NCBI GenBank assembly: GCA_905221605.1
Contig: CAJNDS010000247.1
Span: 92,501 to 140,637, forward strand
Direction: 5' to 3'
Origin: Symbiodinium natans
Taxonomy: Eukaryota; Sar; Dinophyceae; Suessiales; Symbiodiniaceae
Length of the DNA: 48,137 nucleotides
Shown here: piece after piece, positions 11,531 through 21,349 of the stretch
How the letters are laid out: each line of letters begins with the position of its first letter
Numbering within the stretch: the stretch's first letter is position 1
Position numbers and translations under genes: made by a program
The notes under the pieces: model-generated
Database searches by the model: none
Told to the model about the DNA's origin: nothing
What the model saw: the letters and a program-made list of their open reading frames with translations, nothing else

Positions 11531-12117
11531 GTACTCGGGACAGTCCTAGCTTTGTTCAGAGCTCGACACTTCACGGCTGAGTGCGAGTGGCATCTTGGCC
11601 AGGCTGCGACCCACCAACTGCAACCCAGCTGAAGGAGGCTGGGGCAAGTCGACACAGATCGAGAAGAGCTTCATACACGGACTAAGACTAAGAAGGTGAT
11701 CCTTCAGTACATGCCCATCTTGAGAAATGTCACGGCAGTTCTCCATGTGTTTCCTAAATGGATGACGCCACGCTGTCGGAAGAAGCAGCCACCGAGGTGA
11801 TAGCAGCGAAAAGGTGAGCTCTTGCCGATCAGCGTCTGCAGCGCTGCGGCGCGATCGGTTTCAAAACAATGCCTTAGGCCCCTCAAGGCGAGTACGTCCA
11901 TGAATGCATACCAAGCAGTGGGGTTTGGTGCTTAGAGGTGCCATCATCTGACTCTGCAGCACGACTTCCGAATCGAAGCTCTCGCGACACGTGAACACCT
12001 GCAAGAACACAGAACCGCCTGAATCTGCCCATCCTTGCCTTGATGCAGCGCCTCGTCATAGGATTCGGATGCTTACACGCTCGCCACTACAGAGTCAGTG
12101 TAGACTAAACGTTGCAG

Positions 12118-12276
12118 GGCATCATTCAATGGGATAGCACGATGACGAACGAAAGCGTCTTTATGGGGCACCCCTCCCCCATTGCCCCCAATACCCCAGA
12201 TATACTGTATTCCGCAGACCTCAGGCTAATGATCCAGCATGAACACTGCGTACAAGAGTGCCCGCCCACGGCTTAA
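12118..12276 (+). CDS. Terminal exon of unknown gene
   Basis: After a TTGCAG acceptor (ending 12117) the frame stays open for 52 codons to TAA at 12274-12276. It reads GIIQWDSTMTNESVF, then PSPIAPNTPDILYSADLRLM, then a short Cys/His-containing tail (HEHCVQECPPTA). Composition is protein-like, but I recognise no family. It may be the last exon of the gene holding the C2-like fragment; the connection is inference. Confidence 0.45.
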   Translation, partial: GIIQWDSTMTNESVFMGHPSPIAPNTPDILYSADLRLMIQHEHCVQECPPTA

Positions 12277-12579
12277 GAACATATGCCAGTGACGTAGGGC
12301 TACAAGTTTCTACCAGGGTTTTCCTTTTGCGGGAGGAACGGCACAATGTCACGCGACAATATGGCTCAGGGAGGTTCGTGGAAACATGTTGCCCCGGATT
12401 GCGCCGCATCATCAACTCAGAGTTTGCAGCACAAAGAGATGGAGGGCCATGGCGTCGCCCGGCCCGGGGGGTGTCTACGAATCCATCTACACTGGGCTGG
12501 CGGCAGGGGTTGCAAAGAATGCTGAGTCTGGTTGGCGGGGGGGCGGAGGCTTCAACCACAGCAAGCAAGCTAGCCACGT

Positions 12580-13428
12580 GGAGCACCGCTAGACGGGTGG
12601 CAAAACTGTTGTGGCCTTTGGTGTCCTCGACAAACGACAAGGGCTTAGGGTTTACATGTAGAACCTCTAAAAAACCAGGGTCTGAGACGAAACCCCGGGT
12701 TTTGAGTGTTCAGACCTCCAAACACTGGGTTTAGGGAAAATCTCGGGTTGTTGGCCTAGGTAGGATAAGGGCTTCTGAACCCTCTTCTGGCTCTCTTCAA
12801 CAGGGCCCTTATTGAGAGGGTCTATATCCCCAAGCGTCCCCCCAATCCTATCCCCTATTTGGGTGGGTTCAGGGCAAAGAAAGATACTTTTAGGTGCGCT
12901 GGGGCCTCGCTTTGGCACCGAAGTGGCTCAAACGCCTGCACAGAACCCCCTCCACAAACCCTGTAGAGGCCCTAGAAAATGCAGAGCATGTGCTAAAGAC
13001 CAGGGGCGAAACCTAACTCCTACCCTATATAGAAATTTTATAAGATATGTGCTGAAACCAGGAGCGAAGCCCAGAATTCGTAATTCAATCAGAAACCTGC
13101 GCAATGGTCTCAAGAACTTTGCACCCATTGCCGAGAACTCAGTCTGCTGCTCACTCATTTCAGGGAACAGCGAGAAGGCACTGATATGTTGCATTCGCTT
13201 GTGCAGCTCAAGCGGTGCTAGATCTGTAGTTGCATCAGTGCGTGGGGCAAGGGTTTAGGGTTTAGGTATTCTGAAGCAAAAAGGGTTCAGGGTTTACCCA
13301 GCGGGTTCGATTACAGGCGTGGTTCCGTATGGTTTCTTCCAGCATTCGTGGGTGTTGTGCCGGGAAAAGAAGGTTTCAATGTGGTGATTTTCCGGGATTT
13401 CGGGATTGAACGATTTCATGAGTGCCGC
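12580..13428. other. Non-coding stretch with degenerate telomere-like words
   Basis: Imperfect GGGTTTAGGG words occur at about 12645, 12728 and 13251-13266. The motif GCTAGACGGGTGGCAAAAC near 12587 is a relative of the repeat at 16051-16690. Open frames exist on both strands but look like shadows. Confidence 0.4.
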
Positions 13429-13599
13429 AACTCTGAAATCGTGTGAACTCTACGCGCAGGCCACGTTTCCAGAAAGGCACTAGTTAAGCATCCAGGCAAT
13501 GGCGGAGCCCCGCCCCCCCCACCAACCCCAGCCCCCCCCCCCCCCAACCAACCCCCACCGCCCCCCCCCCCCCCCCCCACCAACCCCACCCCACCCACC

Positions 13600-13639
<40 letters not shown>

Positions 13640-13854
13640 CCCCCCCCCCCCCCACACCCCCACCCCCTCCCCCCACCCCCCAACCCCACCAGCCGCCGTC
13701 AACAAACAGCATGTCGAAACAAAGATGGGAAAATCAAAGATAACTGTCACAGGCAACTCTGAAAGCATGTGAAATCTACGCACAGGCCACGTTGGCAGGA
13801 AGGCAACTCTGAAATCCTGTGACTTCTGCATGCAGGATGCGTTTTCAGTAAGGC
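13429..13854 (+). repeat. 50-bp repeat, three copies, two in tandem
   Basis: Copies start with AACTCTGAAA at 13429, 13755 and 13805 and share GTGTGAACTCTACGC-like and CAGGCCACGTT-like blocks ending AGGCA. Copies two and three abut exactly (13755-13804, 13805-13854). Copy one lies on the other side of the C-rich tract. Confidence 0.75.
13508..13692 (+). repeat. C-rich homopolymer tract (strand-asymmetric)
   Basis: About 185 bp is almost only C with scattered A and T. It explains the Gly-rich and Pro-rich open frames on both strands, which are not genes. The length in the assembly is probably unreliable. Confidence 0.9.
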
Positions 13855-14722
13855 GGCAGTTGCACATCTAGCCATCGTCGCCCAGGGGTGCACACTGAAC
13901 GCATGGAAAAACCACCCCTGTAACCGAACTCGGCTGCAGGGTTTAGGGCATGTCTGCCCAGGTTGCCAACATGAGTGAAGGACAGGATGGCCGTGGTGGC
14001 GTTCTGCGCCCGGGTTTTCGCAAGGCACACCAACGAACTGCATTGACTCAACCTGGAAGGAATGGTGTCTCGCGTGACTTTTCGCCCAAGCAAAGATGGG
14101 GGCTTCCATGTTGGAGCAGGTTCTGGCACAAAGGTTATTCGAGCTCGAACATCCGACGACGAGCCTGTATCCCAGTCAGCTGTGACCGTCGCAGTTGTTC
14201 GAGGCAAGCGCCTTTAGCTACGGGACATGATGCAACTCTCCTGAGGATTCTCTCGGCACCTGTCACGTAGTGGCATGTCGAGTCTCTTTATAGCTACATT
14301 GGCAAGCGGCGTTGATATCACCCACTTAGAAGCTTGCACAAAGCTGCTCATGGGCGCTATCATGCTTTGTGTAGCCCAGAAGAATGGAGAGTTAGATTTC
14401 GATCCACTGCTTTGCTAATGGCGGAGATCTTGCGCTCACTGTGAGGAAATGGTGGGACGATAACGTGCCCCGGCATTGCATGTGTCCTCTTCGCGACGGT
14501 GTACAGGATTGTAAGAATGTATGCGCAAGACGCGCGAGGCTGCGGATCACAACTTCCTTGCAACAGAGGGGCGGCGACATAACGACTAGTAAGTCCGGGC
14601 GTGCCCGTGGTCCGACGCCGCCCCTTGGGGCCACATACGCCGCCGACCCGGTTGGGAAGCCAACATCCGGGTCCAAGCACGCTGTTTTAGGTGCTTTTTG
14701 TATCGGCGGTTTTCATGCAGGG

Positions 14723-14905
14723 TTGGGCACCAGAGACTTTCTGGGGATACTCAGAAACTCGCTTCAGGGACTCGCTGGCACACCAGAGACTCTTCAGGGA
14801 CTCGGGGTTGGGCACTCCAGGGACCGTCTGGGGAGAGTGTGGGGATACTTGGGGTTTGGGCACTGCAGGGACTCTCTGGGGATACTCTGGGGTGGGATAC
14901 GGAAA
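14723..14905 (+). repeat. Minisatellite of GGGACTCTCTGGGGATACT-type units
   Basis: Units begin GTTGGGCAC (14723, about 14808) and GTTTGGGCAC (about 14857), each followed by CAGGGACTCTCTGGGGATAC-like sequence. Unit length is variable, about 50-85 bp. The open frames covering it (14441-15166 on +, and others on -) take their length from this repeat. Confidence 0.65.
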
Positions 14906-15149
14906 GTTGAACAACTCACACCGAGGGTGGGGAAAAGAATCCTTCTTGCGCCCAAACCCTGGTTCTTGTCGGTTCGGGGCTCGCCCGGCTGCGTGCATCG
15001 AGTAGCGGCACGTCGAGGTACAGTGACCATGAGCGGGCCGCGTTCGAGCGAGGGTATCGAGCCGCAGTGCAAGATATGCTCGTGTTGGTCAGCTTCTGAG
15101 ATGACCCAGTCTGAACCTGGCATTCAAACCTCCCCAAGCAGTTACTATC

Positions 15150-15255
15150 ATTGCTATTATCACTGATAATACTGTGAATAATAATAATTATTATTACTAT
15201 TATGATCATAATAATAATCATCATATTGGTGTTTGTCACAATATTTTTGATATTG
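15150..15255. repeat. AT-rich ATA/ATT microsatellite
   Basis: Imperfect AATAAT/ATTATT runs form a local AT-rich patch with partly self-complementary sequence. No coding is seen. Confidence 0.75.
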
Positions 15256-15540
15256 TGAACCTGCAAAGATTGGCGCCGGACTCGCCGGCGCGACCTTCTT
15301 GACGGTTTGCACGACTCCTCAGCGAAGATTCGAGCTCTTTTTCAGGGTTTAGGGTTTAGGGTAAGTGAAAATGCCACTGTCTCAGGCTTGTCCCCGGCCT
15401 TGTACCAAAAGGCGGCTCGGCCAACATACACTTTTGCATCGGCCCTTGTTGCCATGCAGGTTCGCGAAAAGGTGCGACCCTGGGTTGTTAGACAAGTGGA
15501 GTCGCGGGCTCGGCTTCAGCTTCCCCCCAGCACTCGTCCA

Positions 15541-15578
15541 AGGGTTTAGGGTTTAGGGTTTAGGGTTTAGGGTTTAGG
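15541..15578 (+). repeat. Telomere-like array (TTTAGGG)n
   Basis: Five units of AGGGTTT. A two-unit copy lies at 15344-15362. The intervening segment 15363-15540 keeps an open + frame (PTYTFASALVAMQVREKV) that could be an exon, but there is no firm support. Confidence 0.95.
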
Positions 15579-15669
15579 ACGTTTTTATCGTCATGTGCGA
15601 CTCAGACTGGGGCGCCCGTGGGTGATCTGGGTGCAGCAAGCCAGGCCGAGAACCTACTGAGAGGTTCAT

Positions 15670-15774
15670 GGTACTTCTATCCCAGTTATAACTGTACTTA
15701 TCACCCACTTAGTAAGTGCCCCGACATGGTTATGATTGGAAGATAAGTACATTTTATTGGGGTTAGTAAGTACC
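15670..15774. repeat. Foldback element with 37-bp arms
   Basis: The left arm 15670-15706 (GGTACTTCTATCCC...GTACTTATC) pairs with the right arm 15738-15774 read in reverse. The outer GGTACTT and inner GTACTTATC blocks match exactly, with mismatches between. The loop is about 31 bp. Confidence 0.6.
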
Positions 15775-15930
15775 CTGAACCTCCAAGTGCAATGTGTGGC
15801 GCAAAGTCGCTTTCCCTAAGCTACCCTAAGCCTTGGCGATTCTTCCGAGACTGTTAGCTTTGGACATCGTTTGGACGCTTTGAAGTTTGGCTTGTCGGCT
15901 TCTGTGACTCTGTGAGATCAGGAAACACAT

Positions 15931-15970
15931 CCCTAAACCCGAAACCCTAAACCCTGAACCCTAAATCCCT
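15931..15970 (-). repeat. Degenerate telomere-like array, CCCTAAA orientation
   Basis: Five units of CCCTAAA type, two with substitutions. A further degenerate stretch (CCCTGAGCCCTGAACCCTG) follows at about 16073-16091. Confidence 0.8.
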
Positions 15971-16050
15971 AGCTGACCTGCCGACCTATTTCCAGACTTG
16001 GGCTTGACTGGCTTTCATGCTGTGTCCTCCTACAGTTCACCCCGCATTGC

Positions 16051-16690
16051 ATGGCTAGGCGGGTGGCAAAACCCTGAGCCCTGAACCCTGCAGTCGTGTG
16101 ATGCCCTAAGCCGACCTATCCTGCGATGGCATTTGTCTGCGCGATGTCTTTCAAGACACGGTTTCGCTTTCTCGATCCTGCCCTGAGCGCCAGCTAGGCG
16201 GGCTGCAAAAAAAACCTGGAATCTTGCTGCAGAGACTGCGCAGGCATCCTCTGTTGGACCGGATCCACCTCTTGGCTGCCAACTCCTGTGGGGTGACCAG
16301 CCCAGACCATCTGTGCTGGTTCTCAGTAATTGGGGAACGAGCGAGTTCGGTGCCTTTGGAACAGTTGCACCCTGTTTAGCATCAGGGCCTCCCCCCCACC
16401 CCTCCTCCCTGTATGCTGGAGAGCTTGTCTGACCACTCTGTTTTGCAGTGTTCGCGCTCTGTTGACGGTCCTTGGGCTTGAAGGTACTTGACTTATGGTA
16501 TAGTGCTTTTCTCGATCCTGGATGGTTTGCGTGCTGAAGTCCAGACAGAGAGTGTTAAGGCATCTCTCTTGGAGGGCAAAGTCCGACACTAACAGTTTCT
16601 GCGACGATTTCTCCTCTTCTTCGACATCTCATGACAGTATGGTCCCTGCAATGTGGCCTGAGTGTCAGCTAGGCGGGTGGCAAAAAAACC
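16051..16690 (+). repeat. Dispersed repeat with core GCTAGGCGGGTGGCAAAA
   Basis: Cores occur at about 16052, 16192 and 16659. The last two also share CCTGAG before and a following CTGGAATCT, so the repeat unit is longer than the core. Two of the three are followed directly by CCCTGAGCCC or CCCTAAAC words. No gene is visible in 15980-17390. Confidence 0.65.
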
Positions 16691-17390
16691 CTAAACTGAA
16701 GCTGGAATCTGGCCAACGCTTGAAGCTTGAGGCTCAAAAGAGTTTTTGTCGGCTCCCTGGCAGGGGGTCGGAAGCACCTCGCATGATTCCGGGTAACCGA
16801 ACTTATCATTCGAGGGCCTCTGACAGTTCTTTTTCAATCTTGGCAGAATACTTGCAAGAATAGGTGGCTAAAACGAGGGCAAAATTAGGGACATAAGGTG
16901 CCAGTACGCCACGTGTACCTCCAGCACATGCATTCACCACTGTTTATGCAAGAATCACCTGGACGCTTTGACCCCTGCTTGGCTGCATAGCACATAAGCA
17001 CACATCGAGGTAAGCACGTGTTACCATGCCCCATCGTAGAATACGCTAATCATGAACTCATTGTGGCAAGGGTGTTGAAAGTTAGACACGCCAGTCGAGT
17101 AGCTTCAGCAGAATTGAAATCATGGAAAGCACAGTCGTGATCTCAAAAGCACAACCAATCTGCATCGTCAGGACTTGCATCATCGGTCTCTAGACAGCCC
17201 AGCCGAATGAGGACCGTGGACAACCCCATGAAGTCACGGCTTTCTATTGACTCCTCCATGTTGCAAGCAGTCAGCACCTGAAAAGGGGCACTGACCCCTG
17301 TATTTCGACGGAGCGTCTAAGTCGGCCTGCAATGGGCCGCTTGCGTACCATCTTCTGCCGCAGCGGACGAGAAGCCACCGAGCTGATATG

Positions 17391-17866
17391 TGAGAGAGAA
17401 AGAGAGAAAGAGAGAAAGAGAGAAAGAGAGAAAGAGAGAAAGAGAGAAAGAGAGAAAGAGAGAAAGAGAGAAAGAGAGAAAGAGAGAAAGAGAGAAAGAG
17501 AGAAAGAGAGAAAGAGAGAAAGAGAGAAAGAGAGAAATAGAGAAAGAGAGAAAGAGAGAAAGAGAGAAAGAGAGAAAGAGAGAAAGAGAGAAAGAGAGAA
17601 AGAGAGGAAAGAGAGAAAGAGAGAAAGAGAGAAAGAGAGAAAGAGAGGAAGAGAGGAAGAGAGGAAGAGAGAAAGAGAGAAAGAGAGAAAGAGAGAAAGA
17701 GAGAAAGAGAGAAAGAGAGAAAGAGAGAAAGAGAGAAAGAGAGAAAGAGAGAAAGAGAGAAAGAGCGAAAGAGCGAAAGAGCGAAAGAGCGAAAGAGCGA
17801 AAGAGCGAAAGAGCGAAAGAGCGAAAGAGCGAAGAGCGGAAGAGCGAAAGAGCGAGAGCGAAAGAG
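17391..17866 (+). repeat. Purine tract (GAGAGAAA)n, 8-bp period
   Basis: About 476 bp of almost pure purine on + with an 8-bp unit. The first part is GAGAGAAA, interrupted by GGAA variants near 17606 and 17647-17669; from about 17765 the unit changes to GAGCGAAA. Because 8 is not a multiple of 3, all frames stay open on both strands, giving false Arg/Glu/Lys-rich or Ser/Phe/Leu-rich proteins of up to 323 residues. Confidence 0.95.
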
Positions 17867-18294
17867 AGAGAGAGCTTTGGCAACCGGTCCCAAGCCAGCA
17901 AGCGCTGTCTCGAAGGAAGCCAGCTACCTTCTTTCTGCAAAGGGCATACGTTTTTTGAAACCGCCAACTTCCGCTGCTCCCAGAAATTTTGCATGTTGCA
18001 CTCCGAATGCTGCAGAGCCACGAACTTGATATCCACACAATGTTCACTGAAACGGCATTTGAAAGCTGTATCCGGGTCTGTGTTCAAGGGCAAGGCGAGA
18101 ATGTCGCAGTGCACACCATAGTAAGCAGACCAGGGGTTTGAACTAGGGTCAGCTTGTTTCGTATTCACACGAGCAACTTGTTCCACCTGCAATCTCCACA
18201 GTGTACTGGAGGGGGACCCAGTTGCCCGTTGTGGGATCTCTTCCCCACTCGGTGGGGCCGAAATTCTATGATGTCTGCTGTATAACATCAGAGC

Positions 18295-18394
18295 TTGGGA
18301 TGTTCACCCTTATACTAACAGTCCTTGCTAGGGATCATGGTGCCCCCTGTAATGATCCCTATTCAGGACTGTTAGTATCGCGGGCACATCCCAA
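18295..18394. repeat. Strong hairpin / MITE-like inverted repeat
   Basis: The arm 18295-18337 (TTGGGATG ... ATACTAACAGTCCT ... TAGGGATCA) pairs with 18353-18394. Blocks of 8, 14 and 9 bp match exactly and the loop is 15 nt. Confidence 0.8.
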
Positions 18395-18544
18395 CTTGAA
18401 GCCCCTGTCCCACTGCTTAGGTGTCCATGGATGTGGATGAGGCACGCGCTTTTGCTTTTCTGCTGCTTCCACATTCTTGATGGAAGAGTGCCCCCGGGTC
18501 GGTTCAAGCGGCTGATAGAACAAAATGCACACATGTAAATACAT

Positions 18545-18882
18545 ATGTACATATATATATATATATTTAGAGGAGCATGCCTTGCCCACTTCGCCCGCAA
18601 GGAGAACACAACTGTCCGCGAATTGAGATCACAAGTGCTTTCGACACTTGGGCGGGTCGAGGCAGGGAGCAACATTTTCATGATTCATCAGTGCATCGCA
18701 CACTCCGACACTTCTGCTGCTTACCCCAGCACGTGTTGAGGCAAGCACCAAGCAACCCATGGCAGGACCTCGCAAAAATTGTGATTGAACATCCAACTGC
18801 AAGTTTCGGAGACCGCACAACTGTGACATGCTGTGACCGTGCAAGAATCCTTCTGAAACGATGTCGCCATGTCATTATGTGA
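18545..18882 (+). CDS. Two candidate exons, unknown protein
   Basis: One + frame (about 18572-18739) reads ACLAHFARKENTTVRELRSQ and then VLSTLGRVEAGSNIF. Another + frame (about 18741-18882) reads NPWQDLAKIVIEHPTASFGD and ends RILLKRCRHVIM at TGA. Both look protein-like and could belong to one gene across a frame change. No clear splice pair joins them, and I recognise no domain. Confidence 0.3.
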
Positions 18883-19046
18883 GCTGCAATAACTCTACTA
18901 GGTGGGCCCTTGGGACATTTTTTGTTTTCCCTTATTGGGTTCAAGAGGGCTGTATTTAGGAATATTTTTCAGAAGGCTTTAAGGGCCATCCTAGTGTACA
19001 TTGTCTTCATGAGATGTGCTTCTTGGAAAGTTTGCCTCTCGAGTGC

Positions 19047-19135
19047 CACAGGAGACGGGGGCATGATGTGCTTAGTCAGCAACGAGCACGTGGCGGACCT
19101 GCTGGGATTGACTGCGGATGTGCTGGCACCGAGCT
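19047..19135 (+). CDS. Candidate exon, unknown protein
   Basis: After GCCACAG the frame reads GDGGMMCLVSNEHVADLLGL and TADVLAPS, with many G/C third positions. It could be an upstream exon of the following open segments. The family is not recognised. Confidence 0.38.
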
Positions 19136-19243
19136 TAGTATCATCTCCTGCCTGGACATGTGCATTGTACTGTACTGCTGGGAACGGGGTTTTTCATCAG
19201 GAGGAAGTGAAAGGTATGCTATATATATGCAGGGTTCAGCGAA

Positions 19244-19777
19244 GTGGATGTGCTGCAGTCCATGGCCCAAGAACAGTTGCAAGACAGTGCAGGCAGTACG
19301 TGCAAGACGCGACCCAAGGATGGAATGCACGCACGAGTTCTGGTTAAAGACGCATGTCCTACAGCTCCGAAGCTTGCATCGATTTTGCGCACAATACAGT
19401 CACAAAGCCTTCGAGAGGCAGACCTGCGAGTCTTTGCCATATCTACTCATCATATTGTCGGGGACATGAGCGCTGACCAGCAGCACCTTACCGTGCCGCG
19501 CGATTCACCTGTTGCTCACAGCCTGGGCCTCAGTCCCGACCCTTGTTTCGATTGGACAGCGGAGTTGTTGCCAGTTCAGGTCAAAGCAGCATTGCTGCGC
19601 GTGGCTATGCTGGGGGCAAGGGCAGCAAGAGTGGCAAGGGCATCTTGCGTGCGGGAAGCGATTGCAGTTGGGCAACTCTGCCGAAAAGCTGTTTGTGCCA
19701 GACAACCCTTAATGCTGAACTCATGCAGATTGTGTCGTCGTGTTCACAGGTCCGGCAAACGTCGTCGCCATTGGTGA
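19244..19777 (+). CDS. Open segment with condensation-domain-like HHxxxD motif
   Basis: This frame is open for 177 codons. It contains SILRTIQSQSLREADLRVF, then STHHIVGDMS (motif codons 19448-19468), then an Ala/Arg-rich helical stretch. HHIVGDM resembles the active-site HHxxxDG of NRPS condensation and related acyltransferase domains, with the final Gly replaced by Met, and the hydrophobic strand before it fits. If correct it is one exon of a larger enzyme, a class dinoflagellates are rich in. No other condensation, adenylation or carrier motif was found nearby. The 3' half overlaps a rival + frame (19543-20202), so one of the two is non-coding there. Confidence 0.32.
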   Translation: MDVLQSMAQEQLQDSAGSTCKTRPKDGMHARVLVKDACPTAPKLASILRTIQSQSLREADLRVFAISTHHIVGDMSADQQHLTVPRDSPVAHSLGLSPDPCFDWTAELLPVQVKAALLRVAMLGARAARVARASCVREAIAVGQLCRKAVCARQPLMLNSCRLCRRVHRSGKRRRHW

Positions 19778-20202
19778 TGATGCACAGCTCTAGACAGCCC
19801 CTTGCATCAGTGCAGGAGGCTGAGGTGGGGTACTTTGAGCCTGAAGAACCGCGGGTGCAATGCGGGATGGGTTTGAGATGCTCCGTGGATGGACAGGTTG
19901 CCGAGAACCGGCAAGCCGGTGTGCATCCTCCTCACGCTCAGGAGCAAGGTGGCAGTCCACAGCAATTGATCGCATGTGCCACACAGGTTCGAGCTCTAGA
20001 CTCTGCGAAGCAGTGGTACAGCAACACAAACGATCTTTGTTTTGAGGCTGGCGGCGTCCATTTTCATGGTGGTTTTGCGGGTAGCTCATGCAACTGCACT
20101 GTGACAGGACTTGGACAGATTGAGCGCCGAGCGTCTGCGCCTGCGCTTCTACACGGCTCGGGTCAGACCGCCTCACCTGCGAAGCTTGTCTCAATAACGT
20201 AG
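19543..20202 (+). CDS. Long open segment, unknown protein
   Basis: An uninterrupted frame of 219 codons, Gly/Ser/Gln-rich, with stretches such as SAKQWYSNTNDLCFEAGGVH. It shares its reading frame with the segments at 20203-20289 and 20292-20634, from which it is separated only by single stop codons. It has no recognised domain. Confidence 0.3.
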   Translation: MFRLDSGVVASSGQSSIAARGYAGGKGSKSGKGILRAGSDCSWATLPKSCLCQTTLNAELMQIVSSCSQVRQTSSPLVMMHSSRQPLASVQEAEVGYFEPEEPRVQCGMGLRCSVDGQVAENRQAGVHPPHAQEQGGSPQQLIACATQVRALDSAKQWYSNTNDLCFEAGGVHFHGGFAGSSCNCTVTGLGQIERRASAPALLHGSGQTASPAKLVSIT

Positions 20203-20291
20203 CTGTGGGCCTCCGCACTTGAGTCAGAAGATCGCAGCTCGAGGAACTCTAATCGCACCAAGAAGAGCGTCGCGTTTGGGCTTCGATAAAG

Positions 20292-20634
20292 CATTGTCAT
20301 TGGTGGCGAGAACTTCTCAGAAGGTCGTCGAATTTCTGAGGTAGAGGATCAAAAGAGGGCTCATGCCATCCAACAGTGGTGGGCAGAGAGGCGGCGCTTG
20401 GGCTATGACACCTACCATGGGGAGGAACAGATTTCGTCTCCGAGCCACAGCCCTGCCAGTAGTCCGGAACTGCCAGTGGGGCGGCCGCGGTCGACCGTCA
20501 TTGCGGACATGGAAAGCGACGGCGGATGCGTCCCTCTCCCTGGAAGGCGGCGCACGAGGACCGACTTTTCTGCCGCGGACCTGGACGGCAGCGACCGTGA
20601 GGACGGTCTGGGAGCATTCGCTCGCATCGAGTAG
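20292..20634 (+). CDS. C-terminal exon, low-complexity acidic/serine protein
   Basis: After AAAG the frame reads IVIGGENFSEGRRISEVEDQ, then AIQQWWAERRRLGYDTYHGE, then Ser/Pro-rich sequence, and ends DREDGLGAFARIE at TAG. Composition, the WW-containing helix and G/C third positions make coding likely. A minus-strand open frame over 20317-20937 is probably a shadow here, although its part beyond 20640 also looks fairly protein-like. Function unknown. Confidence 0.5.
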
Positions 20635-20880
20635 AACTGTGTAGAACTCGCCGGTCTTTTTCCCAACATTTATGGGCCTCATTCTGTCTGAGGCCGCCGA
20701 CCCAAGAGGCGTGCTTTCCCTAGAAACCCCCAGAGACCCCAACAACCTGGATGGGTAGTAGGTGTTTGGTGGTGTCGGGTTAGGACCGGAGTTTAGGTTT
20801 AGGGCAACAAAAGGAGACGAGCCCGGCAATGCTCCCACAGGAATGGTGATGTCCGGTTGGTTCTCGTGAATTTGTTGCAG

Positions 20881-21021
20881 TCGATTCAGCTCGAGATTCA
20901 GGGCATGCTCATTGATGTACTGGGAGTGCAGTCGCAATTTCCCGTCTAGAGTCGATTCACAATCGGGCCTTCCAACGATTTCAGCGTGGTGCTCTACAGT
21001 TTCATCTCAGAAATTGAGTGA
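20881..21021 (+). CDS. Candidate exons with one in-frame TAG
   Basis: After TTGTTGCAG the frame reads SIQLEIQGMLIDVLGVQSQF, meets TAG at 20947, then continues SRFTIGPSNDFSVVLYSF to TGA at 21019. Both halves look protein-like. Either a short intron or decay separates them. Confidence 0.35.
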
Positions 21022-21349
21022 TCCTTATGTAAACCCAACAAGCACTGGTGCAGCGCCCCAGGCGGATTCCAAACCAAACCAGCCCGTTCACAAAAGGGTT
21101 TTGGGGTTTAGGCCGGAGTCCCAGCAAGCTTGTCCGAGTCTGAGTTGGGTGAACCGCAAACCGCCAACCACAGTAACTAACCTCAATGTACCCCACCAAG
21201 AAATTAAGTAAATTAAAAAACCTTCTACAAAGCCCCCCCCCCCCAGAAGGACGGTTTCTGAGAAACTTCATCTGGTAGTGCTTCAGAGGATCCTGCCATG
21301 GTTCCGCAACGTTTTTTCGTGCTTCCCCCATCTCGCCCTTATCTTGCAG

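Noticed and set aside
13416-13867. Gly-rich (minus) and Pro-rich (plus) proteins
   Set aside because: Translations of the C-tract.
17234-18288. Ser/Phe/Leu-rich minus-strand open frames of 219-323 codons
   Set aside because: Product of the 8-bp purine repeat, open in all frames.
19700-19790. UvrD-helicase-like words (TTLNAELMQIV and NVVAIGDDAQ)
   Set aside because: The two words lie in different frames with no intron room, the second hits a stop after DDAQL, and no Walker or other helicase motif was found.
20317-20937. 206-codon minus-strand open frame
   Set aside because: Most of it overlaps a better-supported + exon (20292-20634); only the part 20640-20937 remains possible.
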